64,000 bases of DNA from Hyphomicrobiales bacterium. GTDB lineage: Bacteria > Pseudomonadota > Alphaproteobacteria > Rhizobiales > Rhizobiaceae. Every line of letters begins with the position of its first letter. Position 1 is the first letter of the stretch. A program made the position numbers and the translations under genes. The notes under the pieces are model-generated. The model was not told where the DNA came from, ran no database searches, and saw only the letters and a program-made list of their open reading frames with translations. Shown in pieces: positions 55,204 through 63,264 of this stretch. Location: NCBI GenBank assembly GCA_900472605.1, contig UCJD01000067.1:1-64000 (forward strand). The letters are read 5' to 3'.

Positions 55204-56565
55204 TCAGCCTTTCGCCTTCTTCGCGGCCTTCTTCGCAAGCGCCAGTTCGCGCAGGATGGTGGCGCGGCCAGGCTTGATCTCCTGGCGCGCCCGGCCAAAG
55301 GCAAGCGCGTCGGCCGGAACGTCATTGGTGATGACGCTGCCCGACGCGACATAGGCGTTGTCGCCGATGCTGACGGGCGCAACCAGCGAGGAGTTCGATC
55401 CGACGAAGGCGTGTGCGCCGATGATCGTTTCGCTCTTGTTGACACCGTCATAGTTGCAGGTGATCGTTCCTGCGCCGATATTGGCGCCGGCGCCGATCGT
55501 GGCGTCGCCGATATAGGTCAGATGATTGACCTTGGCGCCCTCGCCCACCTTGCCGTTCTTCACCTCGCAGAAATTGCCGACCTTCGACCCCTCGGCGAGA
55601 TCCGCGCCCGGCCGCAGGCGGGCAAAGGGCCCAACCGTGGCGCCGGCGCTGACATGCGCGCCCTCAATATGCGAGAAGGCATGGATAACGGCGCCGCCAT
55701 CAATCACTACGCCGGGGCCGAAGACCACGTTCGGTTCGATCAGCGCGTCCTGGCCGATGACCGTGTCGTAGGACAGGAAGACCGTTTCGGGAGCGATCAT
55801 GCTGACGCCCGACACCATCAGTTCGTGGCGACGACGCTCCTGCCAAAGCCGCTCGATGACGGCGAGCTCGGCGCGGTTGTTGGCACCGGTCATCTCGACC
55901 TCGGGGGCATCGACCGCGGTAACGCGACCGCCCTGCGAACGGGCGATCTCGACGAGATCGGTCAGATAGAATTCGCCTTTGGCATTGTTGTTGCCGATGA
56001 GGGCCAGAAGCTCCAGCGCCTTGCGGCCGTTGATCGCCATCAGGCCGCTATTGCACCATGTGACGGCGCGCTCGGCATCGGTCGCGTCCTTCTCCTCGCG
56101 GATGGCGATCAATTCGCCGTCCTTCACCAGCAGGCGGCCGTAGCCGGTCGGCCTGTCGGTGTGGAAGCCGATGACGACAATATCGCTGCCATCAGCCAGC
56201 GCCTGGCGCGCTGCCTTGAGCGGTGCTGCCGTCTGCAGGGGAACGTCGCCGTAGGTGACGATCACATCGTCGTAGCCGCGCGCAATGGCTTCACGCGCAG
56301 CCAGCACCGCATGGCCGGTGCCGAGGCGTTCCTTCTGCAGGTAAGTCTCGATCTCGACACCGCCGACTGCGGCTGCCTTGGCCACTTCGTCGGCATCACG
56401 GCCGACCACGAGCGCCACGGCGCCGATATCGGTCTTGGCCACGGCTTCGACGACATGGGCAATCATCGGGCGGTTGGCCACCGGGTGGAGAACCTTCGAC
56501 TTCGACGATTTCATTCGCGTGCTGTCACCCGCAGCAAGAATGACGGCAAGACAAGTGCGTTCCAT
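55204..56565 (-). CDS. glmU: bifunctional UDP-N-acetylglucosamine pyrophosphorylase / glucosamine-1-phosphate acetyltransferase
   Basis: A 453-residue two-domain enzyme. The N-terminal nucleotidyltransferase (about 1-230) has LAAGDSTRMKSSKSKVLHPV and YGDVPLQ; the C-terminal left-handed beta helix (about 250-440) has hexapeptide repeats such as GATVGPFARLRPG and NIGAGTITCNYDG. It makes UDP-GlcNAc from glucosamine-1-phosphate. It is upstream of glmS, so the first and last steps of the pathway are probably co-expressed; the middle enzyme GlmM is not here. Confidence 0.97.
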   Translation of the reverse strand: MERTCLAVILAAGDSTRMKSSKSKVLHPVANRPMIAHVVEAVAKTDIGAVALVVGRDADEVAKAAAVGGVEIETYLQKERLGTGHAVLAAREAIARGYDDVIVTYGDVPLQTAAPLKAARQALADGSDIVVIGFHTDRPTGYGRLLVKDGELIAIREEKDATDAERAVTWCNSGLMAINGRKALELLALIGNNNAKGEFYLTDLVEIARSQGGRVTAVDAPEVEMTGANNRAELAVIERLWQERRRHELMVSGVSMIAPETVFLSYDTVIGQDALIEPNVVFGPGVVIDGGAVIHAFSHIEGAHVSAGATVGPFARLRPGADLAEGSKVGNFCEVKNGKVGEGAKVNHLTYIGDATIGAGANIGAGTITCNYDGVNKSETIIGAHAFVGSNSSLVAPVSIGDNAYVASGSVITNDVPADALAFGRARQEIKPGRATILRELALAKKAAKKAKG

Positions 56566-56646
56566 GGTCTGCTCCCAAGAATCCGTTACAGGCGCGTTGC
56601 CGCCTCATAGCAGCAAGACGCGGACGGAACAAAGATCAAAAAAGGA

Positions 56647-57420
56647 TTAGGCGGGAACCCTGGTCATCCCGGCATAGGCGTCATGCACATGATCGCGGCC
56701 CTCGACGATCACCGCCTCCATCGCTGAACGGGCCGCCGGCACGTCGCCCGCCGCGATCGCCTTGACGATGCGCATGTGGGTTTCGGCAATGTTCGAGAAG
56801 CCGTTCTGCGATGGCGGTGTGCTGATGCGGAACATGCCCACGAGCGCTGCCTCGATGAGGCTTCCCAGCGTATGCATGAAAGGATTGTGCGCCGCATCGG
56901 CGACGGCGAGGTGGAACTCGAGATCAGCCATCGCCAGGCTCTCGGTCGTATGATCGGGCGCCGCCATCTCCCTGGCGAGATCGGTCAAAAGCGCAATCTC
57001 GTCCGCCGTTGCCCGCTCGGCCGCCAGACCGGCCGCGAAAGGTTCGACGGCCAGCCGGATATCGTAGAGCTGCAGCAGGAATTCCTCGGTCACGTCGTCG
57101 TCGAAGTGCCAGGCGATCACTTCGCTGTCGAACATGTTCCACTGGCTCTTTTCGGTGACGCGCGTGCCGACGCGCGCCTTGGCGACGATCATGCCCTTGG
57201 CGGCCAGCGTCTTCATCGTCTCGCGAAGAACCGTGCGGGACACCTTGAAGCGCTGCGCTAGCTCGATATCGCCAGGGAGGATGCTCCCGACGGGATAGGT
57301 CCCGGCGACGATGGAGCGGCCGAGTTCGTCCACCACCTGTGCGTGGCTGGTGCGAGATCGCCGTTGTGTCTTCCCGGTGTCCAGAATTCGATTGCGCAAG
57401 CCACGGCCCCCGTCAGGCAT
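56647..57420 (-). CDS. FadR-type GntR transcriptional regulator of the sugar transporter operon
   Basis: A 257-residue GntR/FCD regulator: winged helix at about 30-95 (LGRSIVAGTYPVGSILPGDI, then ELAQRFKVSRTVLRETM), FCD domain at about 110-240 with the metal-binding-like MADLEFHLAVADAAHN. Its ATG overlaps the end of yjfF by 8 bases, so it is the last gene of the ytfQ operon and very probably its regulator. glmU follows 81 bases downstream of the stop. The ligand is likely the transported sugar or a derivative (inference). Confidence 0.88.
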   Translation of the reverse strand: MPDGGRGLRNRILDTGKTQRRSRTSHAQVVDELGRSIVAGTYPVGSILPGDIELAQRFKVSRTVLRETMKTLAAKGMIVAKARVGTRVTEKSQWNMFDSEVIAWHFDDDVTEEFLLQLYDIRLAVEPFAAGLAAERATADEIALLTDLAREMAAPDHTTESLAMADLEFHLAVADAAHNPFMHTLGSLIEAALVGMFRISTPPSQNGFSNIAETHMRIVKAIAAGDVPAARSAMEAVIVEGRDHVHDAYAGMTRVPA

Positions 57421-58381
57421 ACCTCTTGTTCAAACTCGAGAGGAACAGGATGGCCTTCTGCATCAGGATGAATGCAAAAAGCAGCAGGCCGATCAGTATC
57501 TTCGTCCACCAGCTGGAAAGTGTTCCATCGAAGGTGATGTAAGTCTGAATCAACCCCTGTATCAGGAGCCCGATAAAAGTCCCCGCTACAAATCCCGCTC
57601 CACCCGTCAGCAAAGTGCCCCCGATGACAACCGCCGCGATGGCATCGAGCTCGACACCGACAGCCGCCAACGAATAGCCGGCGGACGTATAGAGGGAAAA
57701 AACGATTCCTGACAGGCCGGCAAGGAAGCCTGACAGCGCATAAATCTGGATTGTGGTGCGACCAACCGGCACACCCATCAACTGCGCCGTGTGCGCGCCG
57801 CCACCAAGCGCGTAAACGTTGGTACCGAAGCGGGTGCGGTGAGCAATGAAGATACCAACCGCGAAGACCAGGAGCATGACCGCCCCGATCAACGTCAGCC
57901 GTCCGCCGCCGGGCAGCTTGTAATAAAGGCCAGAGAGCGTGTTGTAATAATCGTGGCCGATCGGGATACTGTCGATGGAGAGCACAAAGGCCATACCGCG
58001 CGCCAGGAACATGCCCGCCAGCGTGACGATGAAGGCCGGCATCTGCAGATAGTGGATCACGGCGCCCATCGCCGCGCCGAAAGCAGTGGTGATGACGAGC
58101 ACCAGCGCGAAGGCAACCAGCGGATGAATGCTGGTGTTCTGCAGGATGACGGCGAGGAACACGCCCGTGAAGGCAATCACCGAGCCGATCGAGAGATCGA
58201 TGCCACCCGAGATGATCACGAAGGTCATGCCGACGGCGGCAATGCCGAGGAAGGCATTGTCGGTCAAAAGGTTGCCAACCACGCGCGTCGACAGCATGCT
58301 CGGGTACTGCATGGCGCAGACGGCGTAGGAGAGGATGAAGATCACGATTGTCGCCAGCAGCGGCAGGTATTTCGAATTCAT
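57413..58381 (-). CDS. yjfF: sugar ABC transporter permease, YjfF type
   Basis: A 322-residue inner-membrane permease of the ribose/galactose family (BPD_transp_2) with about nine helices. The signature GIDLSIGSVIAFTGVFLAV and LALVLVITTAFGAAMGAVIH-like regions lie where the cytosolic coupling loop sits, and GTFIGLLIQGLIQTYITF is near the end. By closest family character it matches E. coli YjfF, the second permease of the galactofuranose system. The ATG overlaps the ytfT stop (ATGA). The protein does not extend upstream of 58381, although an open frame exists there. Confidence 0.9.
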   Translation of the reverse strand: MNSKYLPLLATIVIFILSYAVCAMQYPSMLSTRVVGNLLTDNAFLGIAAVGMTFVIISGGIDLSIGSVIAFTGVFLAVILQNTSIHPLVAFALVLVITTAFGAAMGAVIHYLQMPAFIVTLAGMFLARGMAFVLSIDSIPIGHDYYNTLSGLYYKLPGGGRLTLIGAVMLLVFAVGIFIAHRTRFGTNVYALGGGAHTAQLMGVPVGRTTIQIYALSGFLAGLSGIVFSLYTSAGYSLAAVGVELDAIAAVVIGGTLLTGGAGFVAGTFIGLLIQGLIQTYITFDGTLSSWWTKILIGLLLFAFILMQKAILFLSSLNKRYA

Positions 58382-59394
58382 TTCTGCAGTTCCCCTCTCG
58401 GGCTGGAGCGACGCCCCACGAAGACGGCTGCCGATTGCACGGCCGGCGACTGGATCACCAGGATCACGAGCACAATCACCGCCTTGATGATCAGGTTGAA
58501 CTCCGGCGGGAAGCCCGAGAGCAGAATGCCGGTGTTGACAGCCTGGATGATCATCGCGCCGATCAGCGATCCGACGATGCTGAAGCGGCCGCCGAGCAGC
58601 GAGTTGCCGCCGACGACGACCGCCAGGATCGCGTCGAGCTCCAGCCAGAGGCCGGCATTGTTGGCGTCGGCGCCCTTGATGTCGGCGGCGACGATGATGC
58701 CGGCGATCGCGGCGCACAGCCCACTCAGCATATAGACGGCCATCAGCAGCACCGGCGTGCGAACGCCAGACAACGTGCTGGCGCGGCGATTGATGCCGGT
58801 TGCCTCGACGAGCATGCCGAGCGCGGTGCGGCGTACCAGCAGCGTGACGAGAACGCCGACCACCAGCCAGATGACGACGGGCATCGGCATGAAGGCGAAG
58901 GAACCGCTGCCGAAGAAGATCAGACCATCATCGTTGAAGGTCATGATCACGCCTTCGGTGATCAGCTGCGCGATGCCACGGCCGGCGACCATCAGCACCA
59001 GCGTGGCGATGATCGGCTGGATGTTCAGGATCGCCACGAGGAAGCCGTTCCAGACACCGCAGGCAAGGCCGATCAGAAGTGTCAGCACCAATGTCCAGGC
59101 GAGCGAGTTGCCCGATACGATCGACGACGCCGCGACGGCGCCGCAGATGGCGATGACGGCGCCGACGGAGAGGTCGATGCCCTTGGTGGCGATAACGAGC
59201 GTCATGCCGATTGCCAGCAGCGCGACCGGCGCACCGCGATTCAGGACGTCGATCAAGCTGCCGTAGAGCCGCCCGTTTTGAATAGTGACATTAAAAAACT
59301 GCGGGAACATAATGAAGTTCAACAGCAATATGACTGCGAGTGCTATCAATTGCGGGGCTAGGCGGATAAGCAGCGCCTTTTGTGACGACGTCAT
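58378..59394 (-). CDS. ytfT: sugar ABC transporter permease, YtfT type
   Basis: A 338-residue permease with the same BPD_transp_2 fold as its neighbour and about nine helices. Landmarks are GKIATKGIDLSVGAVIAICG-like motif seen as TKGIDLSVGAVIAICGAVAA, and NAGLWLELDAILAVVVGGNS. It overlaps ytfR (ATGA) on one side and yjfF (ATGA) on the other, so the four proteins are made in step. With YjfF it forms the heterodimeric membrane channel; the transported sugar is inferred to be a furanose by analogy. Confidence 0.9.
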   Translation of the reverse strand: MTSSQKALLIRLAPQLIALAVILLLNFIMFPQFFNVTIQNGRLYGSLIDVLNRGAPVALLAIGMTLVIATKGIDLSVGAVIAICGAVAASSIVSGNSLAWTLVLTLLIGLACGVWNGFLVAILNIQPIIATLVLMVAGRGIAQLITEGVIMTFNDDGLIFFGSGSFAFMPMPVVIWLVVGVLVTLLVRRTALGMLVEATGINRRASTLSGVRTPVLLMAVYMLSGLCAAIAGIIVAADIKGADANNAGLWLELDAILAVVVGGNSLLGGRFSIVGSLIGAMIIQAVNTGILLSGFPPEFNLIIKAVIVLVILVIQSPAVQSAAVFVGRRSSPRGELQK

Positions 59395-60914
59395 GCGTCC
59401 TCCGTCTTTTTCTGCACGGCGGCGATTGCCTGCACGATGCGCGACGTGCTGACGTTCTCACCCGTCAACTCAGCCACATGCTCCCGGTCCCGCAATACCA
59501 AGATACGTGAACTATAGGCGATAAGCTCTTCTAATTCCGATGAAATAACGATCAATGACATGCCTCTTTCACAGAGCTCTTCGATCAGCCTGATGATCTC
59601 GGCATGCGCACCGACATCAATGCCGCGCGTCGGCTCATCGAGGATCAGGAAGTCGGGATTGGTGGCGAGCCAGCGGGCGAGGATCGCCTTCTGCTGGTTG
59701 CCGCCGGAGAGCAGGCGGATCGGCTTTTCGCGGTCGGTGGTACGGATATCGAGCGCCTTGATGTACTTGTCGGCAAGCGTGTTCTGCTCACCGCGCGACA
59801 GCGGCCGCGCCCATCCCCGGCGCGCCTGCAGCGCCAGCGCGATGTTCTCGCGGATCGAGAGATCGCCGATGATGCCATCGGTTTTGCGGTCCTCGGGGCA
59901 GAAGCCGAAACCGGCGCGGATCGCCGCGCGCGGATTTGAAAGCGCCACCGGCTTGCCGTCGATCTTGGCGGTGCCGCTATCGGCGTTCTCGATGCCGAAG
60001 AGAAGCTCGGCCGTTTCCGTGCGCCCGGAGCCAAGCAGGCCGGCGACGCCGACGACCTCGCCGACGCGAACGTTGAGATCGAAGGGCTTCACCTTGCCGC
60101 GCTTGCCATATCCCTGGAAGCTGTATTTCACCGGGCCGGCGGCGACGCTGCGCTCTTTCACGGCGGCCTCGGCATGCGCCAGTTCGTGGCCAAGCATCAT
60201 CGAGATCAGGCCTTGCCGCGGCAACTCGGCTTTCTCTCGAGTACCGACCAGCTTGCCGTTGCGCAATACCGTGATGCGGTCGCTGATATCGTAGACCTGC
60301 TCAAGGAAGTGGGTAATGAAAACAATACCAAGGCCGCGCTTTTTCAGGTCACGCATGATGCCGAAGAGCATGGCGACTTCCTGCGCGTCGAGGCTGGCCG
60401 TCGGTTCGTCGAGGATCAGCACCTTGCCCGAGAGATCGACGGCGCGGGCGATGGCAACGACCTGCTGGACGGCGACTGAGAAGCGATCGAGCTGCGCGGT
60501 TACGTCGATCTCCATGCCATATTGTCGCAGGAGCTCACGGGCCTGGCGGTTCATCGCGGAGACGTCGATCATGCCGAAGCGCTTCGGCTGGCGGCCGAGA
60601 AACAGGTTTTCGGCGACGCTCAAATTGGAGAGGAGATTGACCTCCTGATACACGGTTCCGATGCCAAGCCGCTGCGCAGCAAGGGTATCAGCCGGGTCGA
60701 TCTCGGCGCCATCCAGCGTGAGGCTGCCTTCGTCACGGCGATAGGCGCCGGTGATGCACTTGATCAGCGTCGATTTGCCGGCGCCGTTTTCACCGAGCAG
60801 CGCGTGCACTTCGCCCTTGCGAAGAGTGAAATCGACCTTGTCGAGGGCTACGGCTCCGGGGAAGAATTTCGATATGCCTGACGCGGCAAGAACGTTCTCG
60901 AAATTGTGAATCAT
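59391..60914 (-). CDS. ytfR: sugar ABC transporter ATP-binding protein, YtfR type
   Basis: A 507-residue protein with two fused ABC ATPase domains, as in RbsA/MglA. The first has LLGENGAGKSTL (Walker A), SVAVQQVVAIARA and ILDEPTASLD; the second has GLLGSGRTETAE in place of a normal Walker A (the usual degenerate form) and LSGGNQQKAILARWL and ILDEPTRGIDVG. The ATG at 60914 (MIHNFEN) is chosen; upstream codons in frame are not supported. It energises the YtfT/YjfF pair. A 12-bp hairpin separates it from ytfQ. Confidence 0.94.
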   Translation of the reverse strand: MIHNFENVLAASGISKFFPGAVALDKVDFTLRKGEVHALLGENGAGKSTLIKCITGAYRRDEGSLTLDGAEIDPADTLAAQRLGIGTVYQEVNLLSNLSVAENLFLGRQPKRFGMIDVSAMNRQARELLRQYGMEIDVTAQLDRFSVAVQQVVAIARAVDLSGKVLILDEPTASLDAQEVAMLFGIMRDLKKRGLGIVFITHFLEQVYDISDRITVLRNGKLVGTREKAELPRQGLISMMLGHELAHAEAAVKERSVAAGPVKYSFQGYGKRGKVKPFDLNVRVGEVVGVAGLLGSGRTETAELLFGIENADSGTAKIDGKPVALSNPRAAIRAGFGFCPEDRKTDGIIGDLSIRENIALALQARRGWARPLSRGEQNTLADKYIKALDIRTTDREKPIRLLSGGNQQKAILARWLATNPDFLILDEPTRGIDVGAHAEIIRLIEELCERGMSLIVISSELEELIAYSSRILVLRDREHVAELTGENVSTSRIVQAIAAVQKKTEDA

Positions 60915-60992
60915 CAAGTGGGCTTTTCCTGATATTGACCGACATGGCCTGATAGCAACCCGACATGATGTCTGGCAGCGTTCGCGGCAGTT

Positions 60993-61021
60993 CCGCACCG
61001 GTCCATGACGGACCGGTGCGG
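60993..61021 (-). promoter_or_regulatory. 12-bp intercistronic hairpin between ytfQ and ytfR
   Basis: CCGCACCGGTCC and GGACCGGTGCGG are perfectly complementary around ATGAC. It is 14 bases after the ytfQ stop and has no T-run. Such stems after binding-protein genes usually protect the upstream mRNA, giving more binding protein than membrane subunits. Confidence 0.7.
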
Positions 61022-61034
61022 TTCATGTGTCAGA

Positions 61035-61997
61035 TCAATAACCGAGGCCCTTCTTGGACTCGTAGACCTTCTTCGGATCGTCAGCCTGGGTGTAGAGCTT
61101 CGATTCGGTCTGGATCCACTTGGCCGGAGCCTTCTTGTCCTTCAGGTAGGCGTCGAGCGCGTCGAATGCCGGGCCGGCCATATTCGGCGTCAGCTCGACA
61201 GTCGCGTTGGCTTCACCAGCTTCCATGGCCTTGAAGATGTCGGGCACGGAGTCGATCGAGACGACGAGGATGTCCTTGCCGGGCTTCAGGCCGGCTTCCT
61301 TGATCGCCTGGATGCCGCCGACGGCCATGTCGTCATTGTGGGCGTAGAGGGCGCAGATATCCTTGCCGCCGTTCTCGGCCTTCAGGAAGCTTTCCATGAC
61401 TTCCTTACCCTTGGTGCGGGTGAAGTCGCCGGTCTGGCTGCGAACGATCTTGAAGTTCGACTTGCCAGCGATGGCTTCCTCGAAGCCCTTCTTGCGGGCG
61501 ATGGCCGGCGAAGAGCCGGTCGTGCCCTGAAGCTCGACGATATTGCACTTCTTGTCGGCAACGGTCTTCACCAGCCAGTCGCCGGCAACTTTGCCTTCGT
61601 GCACCTGGTCAGAGGTAACGGCCGTCAGGTAGAGGTCCTCGGGCGCCTTGATGGTACGATCGAGCAGGATGACCGGGATATCGGCTTCCTTGGCTTCCTT
61701 CAAAACCGCGTCCCAACCGGTCTCAACAACCGGAGCGAGCAGGATTGCGTTGACGCCCTGGGCGATGAAGGAGCGGATCGCCTTGATCTGGTTTTCCTGC
61801 TTCTGCTGGGCATCAGCGAACTTCAGGTCGATGCCGCGCTTCTTGGCTTCTTCCTTGGTGACGGTCGTCTCAGCAGCGCGCCAGCCCGATTCCGAGCCGA
61901 TCTGCGAGAAGCCGACAACCAGTTCGGCGGCCTGTGCCGAGCCGAACATGCAGGCAGCAAAAACCGTGGCACTCATGAGTGCTGTCTTGAATTTCAT
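61035..61997 (-). CDS. ytfQ: sugar ABC transporter substrate-binding protein, YtfQ type
   Basis: A 320-residue periplasmic binding protein of the ribose-galactose type, the first gene of the operon. The signal peptide (about 1-23, SAQAAE) is clear; the mature protein starts ELVVGFSQIGSESGWRAAE. Ligand-pocket elements are in LYAHNDDMAVGG, LVVSIDSVPD and ATVELTPNMAGPA. The ATG follows TGGAGGAAATC. It shares sequence style with E. coli YtfQ (galactofuranose). The upstream region carries CTATAT at about 62044, a possible -10 element, with no clear -35. Confidence 0.93.
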   Translation of the reverse strand: MKFKTALMSATVFAACMFGSAQAAELVVGFSQIGSESGWRAAETTVTKEEAKKRGIDLKFADAQQKQENQIKAIRSFIAQGVNAILLAPVVETGWDAVLKEAKEADIPVILLDRTIKAPEDLYLTAVTSDQVHEGKVAGDWLVKTVADKKCNIVELQGTTGSSPAIARKKGFEEAIAGKSNFKIVRSQTGDFTRTKGKEVMESFLKAENGGKDICALYAHNDDMAVGGIQAIKEAGLKPGKDILVVSIDSVPDIFKAMEAGEANATVELTPNMAGPAFDALDAYLKDKKAPAKWIQTESKLYTQADDPKKVYESKKGLGY

Positions 61998-62088
61998 GAT
62001 TTCCTCCAAAAGCCGCCTCCCGCGGCACGCACTAGGAAAATCATATAGTATTACTTTTGTAAATGCACTTTCTGGTATGCAATGCAGC

Positions 62089-62117
62089 AAAAAGGGCGCC
62101 TGAAACGGGCGCCCTTT
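62089..62117 (-). terminator. terminator after the BMP-family gene
   Basis: AAAGGGCGCC and GGCGCCCTTT form a perfect 10-bp stem with a 7-base loop; five T follow on the minus strand. It separates the BMP operon from ytfQ. Confidence 0.9.
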
Positions 62118-62145
62118 CGCATGTGCTAACGGATTAAACCCGGCA

Positions 62146-63219
62146 TCACTTCGGCAGTTTGTCGTCCACGCCTTCAACGTAGAAATTCATGCCGAGCAGC
62201 GTGCCGTCATCGGCCTTTTCGCCGGCCTTCAACCAAGGCGTACCGTCCTGCTTGTTGATCGGACCGGTGAACGGATGCAGTTCGCCGGACTTGATCTTGG
62301 CTTCGGTTTCCTGCGCCATTTTCTTCACGTCGTCGGGCATGTTGGTGTAGTCGGCCATCTTGAGGATTCCGTCCTTGAGGCCGTCCCAGCTCTGTTCCGA
62401 CTTCCAGGTGCCGTCCAGAAGCGCGTGAACGCGCTTGGAGTAGTAGTTGCCCCAGGTGTCGACGATCGCCGTCAGCTGCGCCTTGGGACCGGCTGCGATC
62501 ATGTCGGAGGCCTGACCGAAGGCATGGATGCCGCGCTCTTCGGCAACCTGCATCGGGGCCGTCGTGTCGGTGTGCTGCGTCAGGACATCGACGCCCTGGT
62601 CGACCATGGCCTTTGCCGCGTCGGCTTCCTTGCCCGGGTCGAACCAGGTGTTGACCCAGATGACCTTGAGCTTGAAGTCAGGATCGATGGACTTTGCGCC
62701 CTGCTCGAACGAGTTGATGCCCATGACGACTTCAGGGATCGGGAAGGAGGCGATGTAGGCGGCGCCGTGGTTCTTCGAGGTCTTGGCGGCGATCTGGCCG
62801 AGGATGTAGCGGCCCTCGTAGAAGCGCGAGTTGTAGGTGGCGAGGTTCGGGCCGGACTTGTAGCCGGTGCCGTGCTCGAACTTCACATCCGGGAACTTGG
62901 CGGCAACCTTGACGGTGGCGTCCATGAAGCCGAACGACGTCGTGAAGATCAGCTTGCAGCCGGAGCGGGCAAGGCGCTCGATGGCGCGCTCTGCATCCGG
63001 GCCCTCGGGAACGTTTTCAAGATATGGCGTGTCGATCTTGTCGCCGAATTCCTTCTGGATCTGCTGGCGGCCGAGATCGTGCGCCTGCGAGTAGCCGCCG
63101 TCCGTGTGCGAGCCGACGTAGACGAAGCAGACCTTGGTCTTGTCGGCGGCCTGTGCGGACGAGCCGACGCTCAGAATGGCAGCTGCCGAAGCGGCAAATG
63201 CGAGTGCTAGTCTTTTCAT
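62146..63219 (-). CDS. BMP-family ABC transporter substrate-binding protein (nucleoside type)
   Basis: A 357-residue periplasmic protein with a signal peptide (about 1-24, GSSAQAAD). The BMP (basic membrane protein / PnrA) family marks are VCFVYVGSHTDGGYSQAHDLGRQ (first strand and phosphate loop), KLIFTTSFGFMDATVKVA, FEHGTGYK and VDVLTQHTDTTAPMQVAEERG. Known members bind nucleosides or purine bases. It follows a permease on the same strand by 45 bases and ends at a strong terminator. Purine or nucleoside import is the inferred role. Confidence 0.92.
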   Translation of the reverse strand: MKRLALAFAASAAAILSVGSSAQAADKTKVCFVYVGSHTDGGYSQAHDLGRQQIQKEFGDKIDTPYLENVPEGPDAERAIERLARSGCKLIFTTSFGFMDATVKVAAKFPDVKFEHGTGYKSGPNLATYNSRFYEGRYILGQIAAKTSKNHGAAYIASFPIPEVVMGINSFEQGAKSIDPDFKLKVIWVNTWFDPGKEADAAKAMVDQGVDVLTQHTDTTAPMQVAEERGIHAFGQASDMIAAGPKAQLTAIVDTWGNYYSKRVHALLDGTWKSEQSWDGLKDGILKMADYTNMPDDVKKMAQETEAKIKSGELHPFTGPINKQDGTPWLKAGEKADDGTLLGMNFYVEGVDDKLPK

Positions 63220-63264
63220 GATAACCCCTGTGGTTTGGAATTTCTAAGTTCGCTTGTTCTTGTT

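Noticed and set aside
53062..56610. A plus-strand open frame of more than 1100 codons opposite glmS and glmU
   Set aside because: Both glm genes are complete and motif-rich on the minus strand; the plus-strand product has no recognisable domain.
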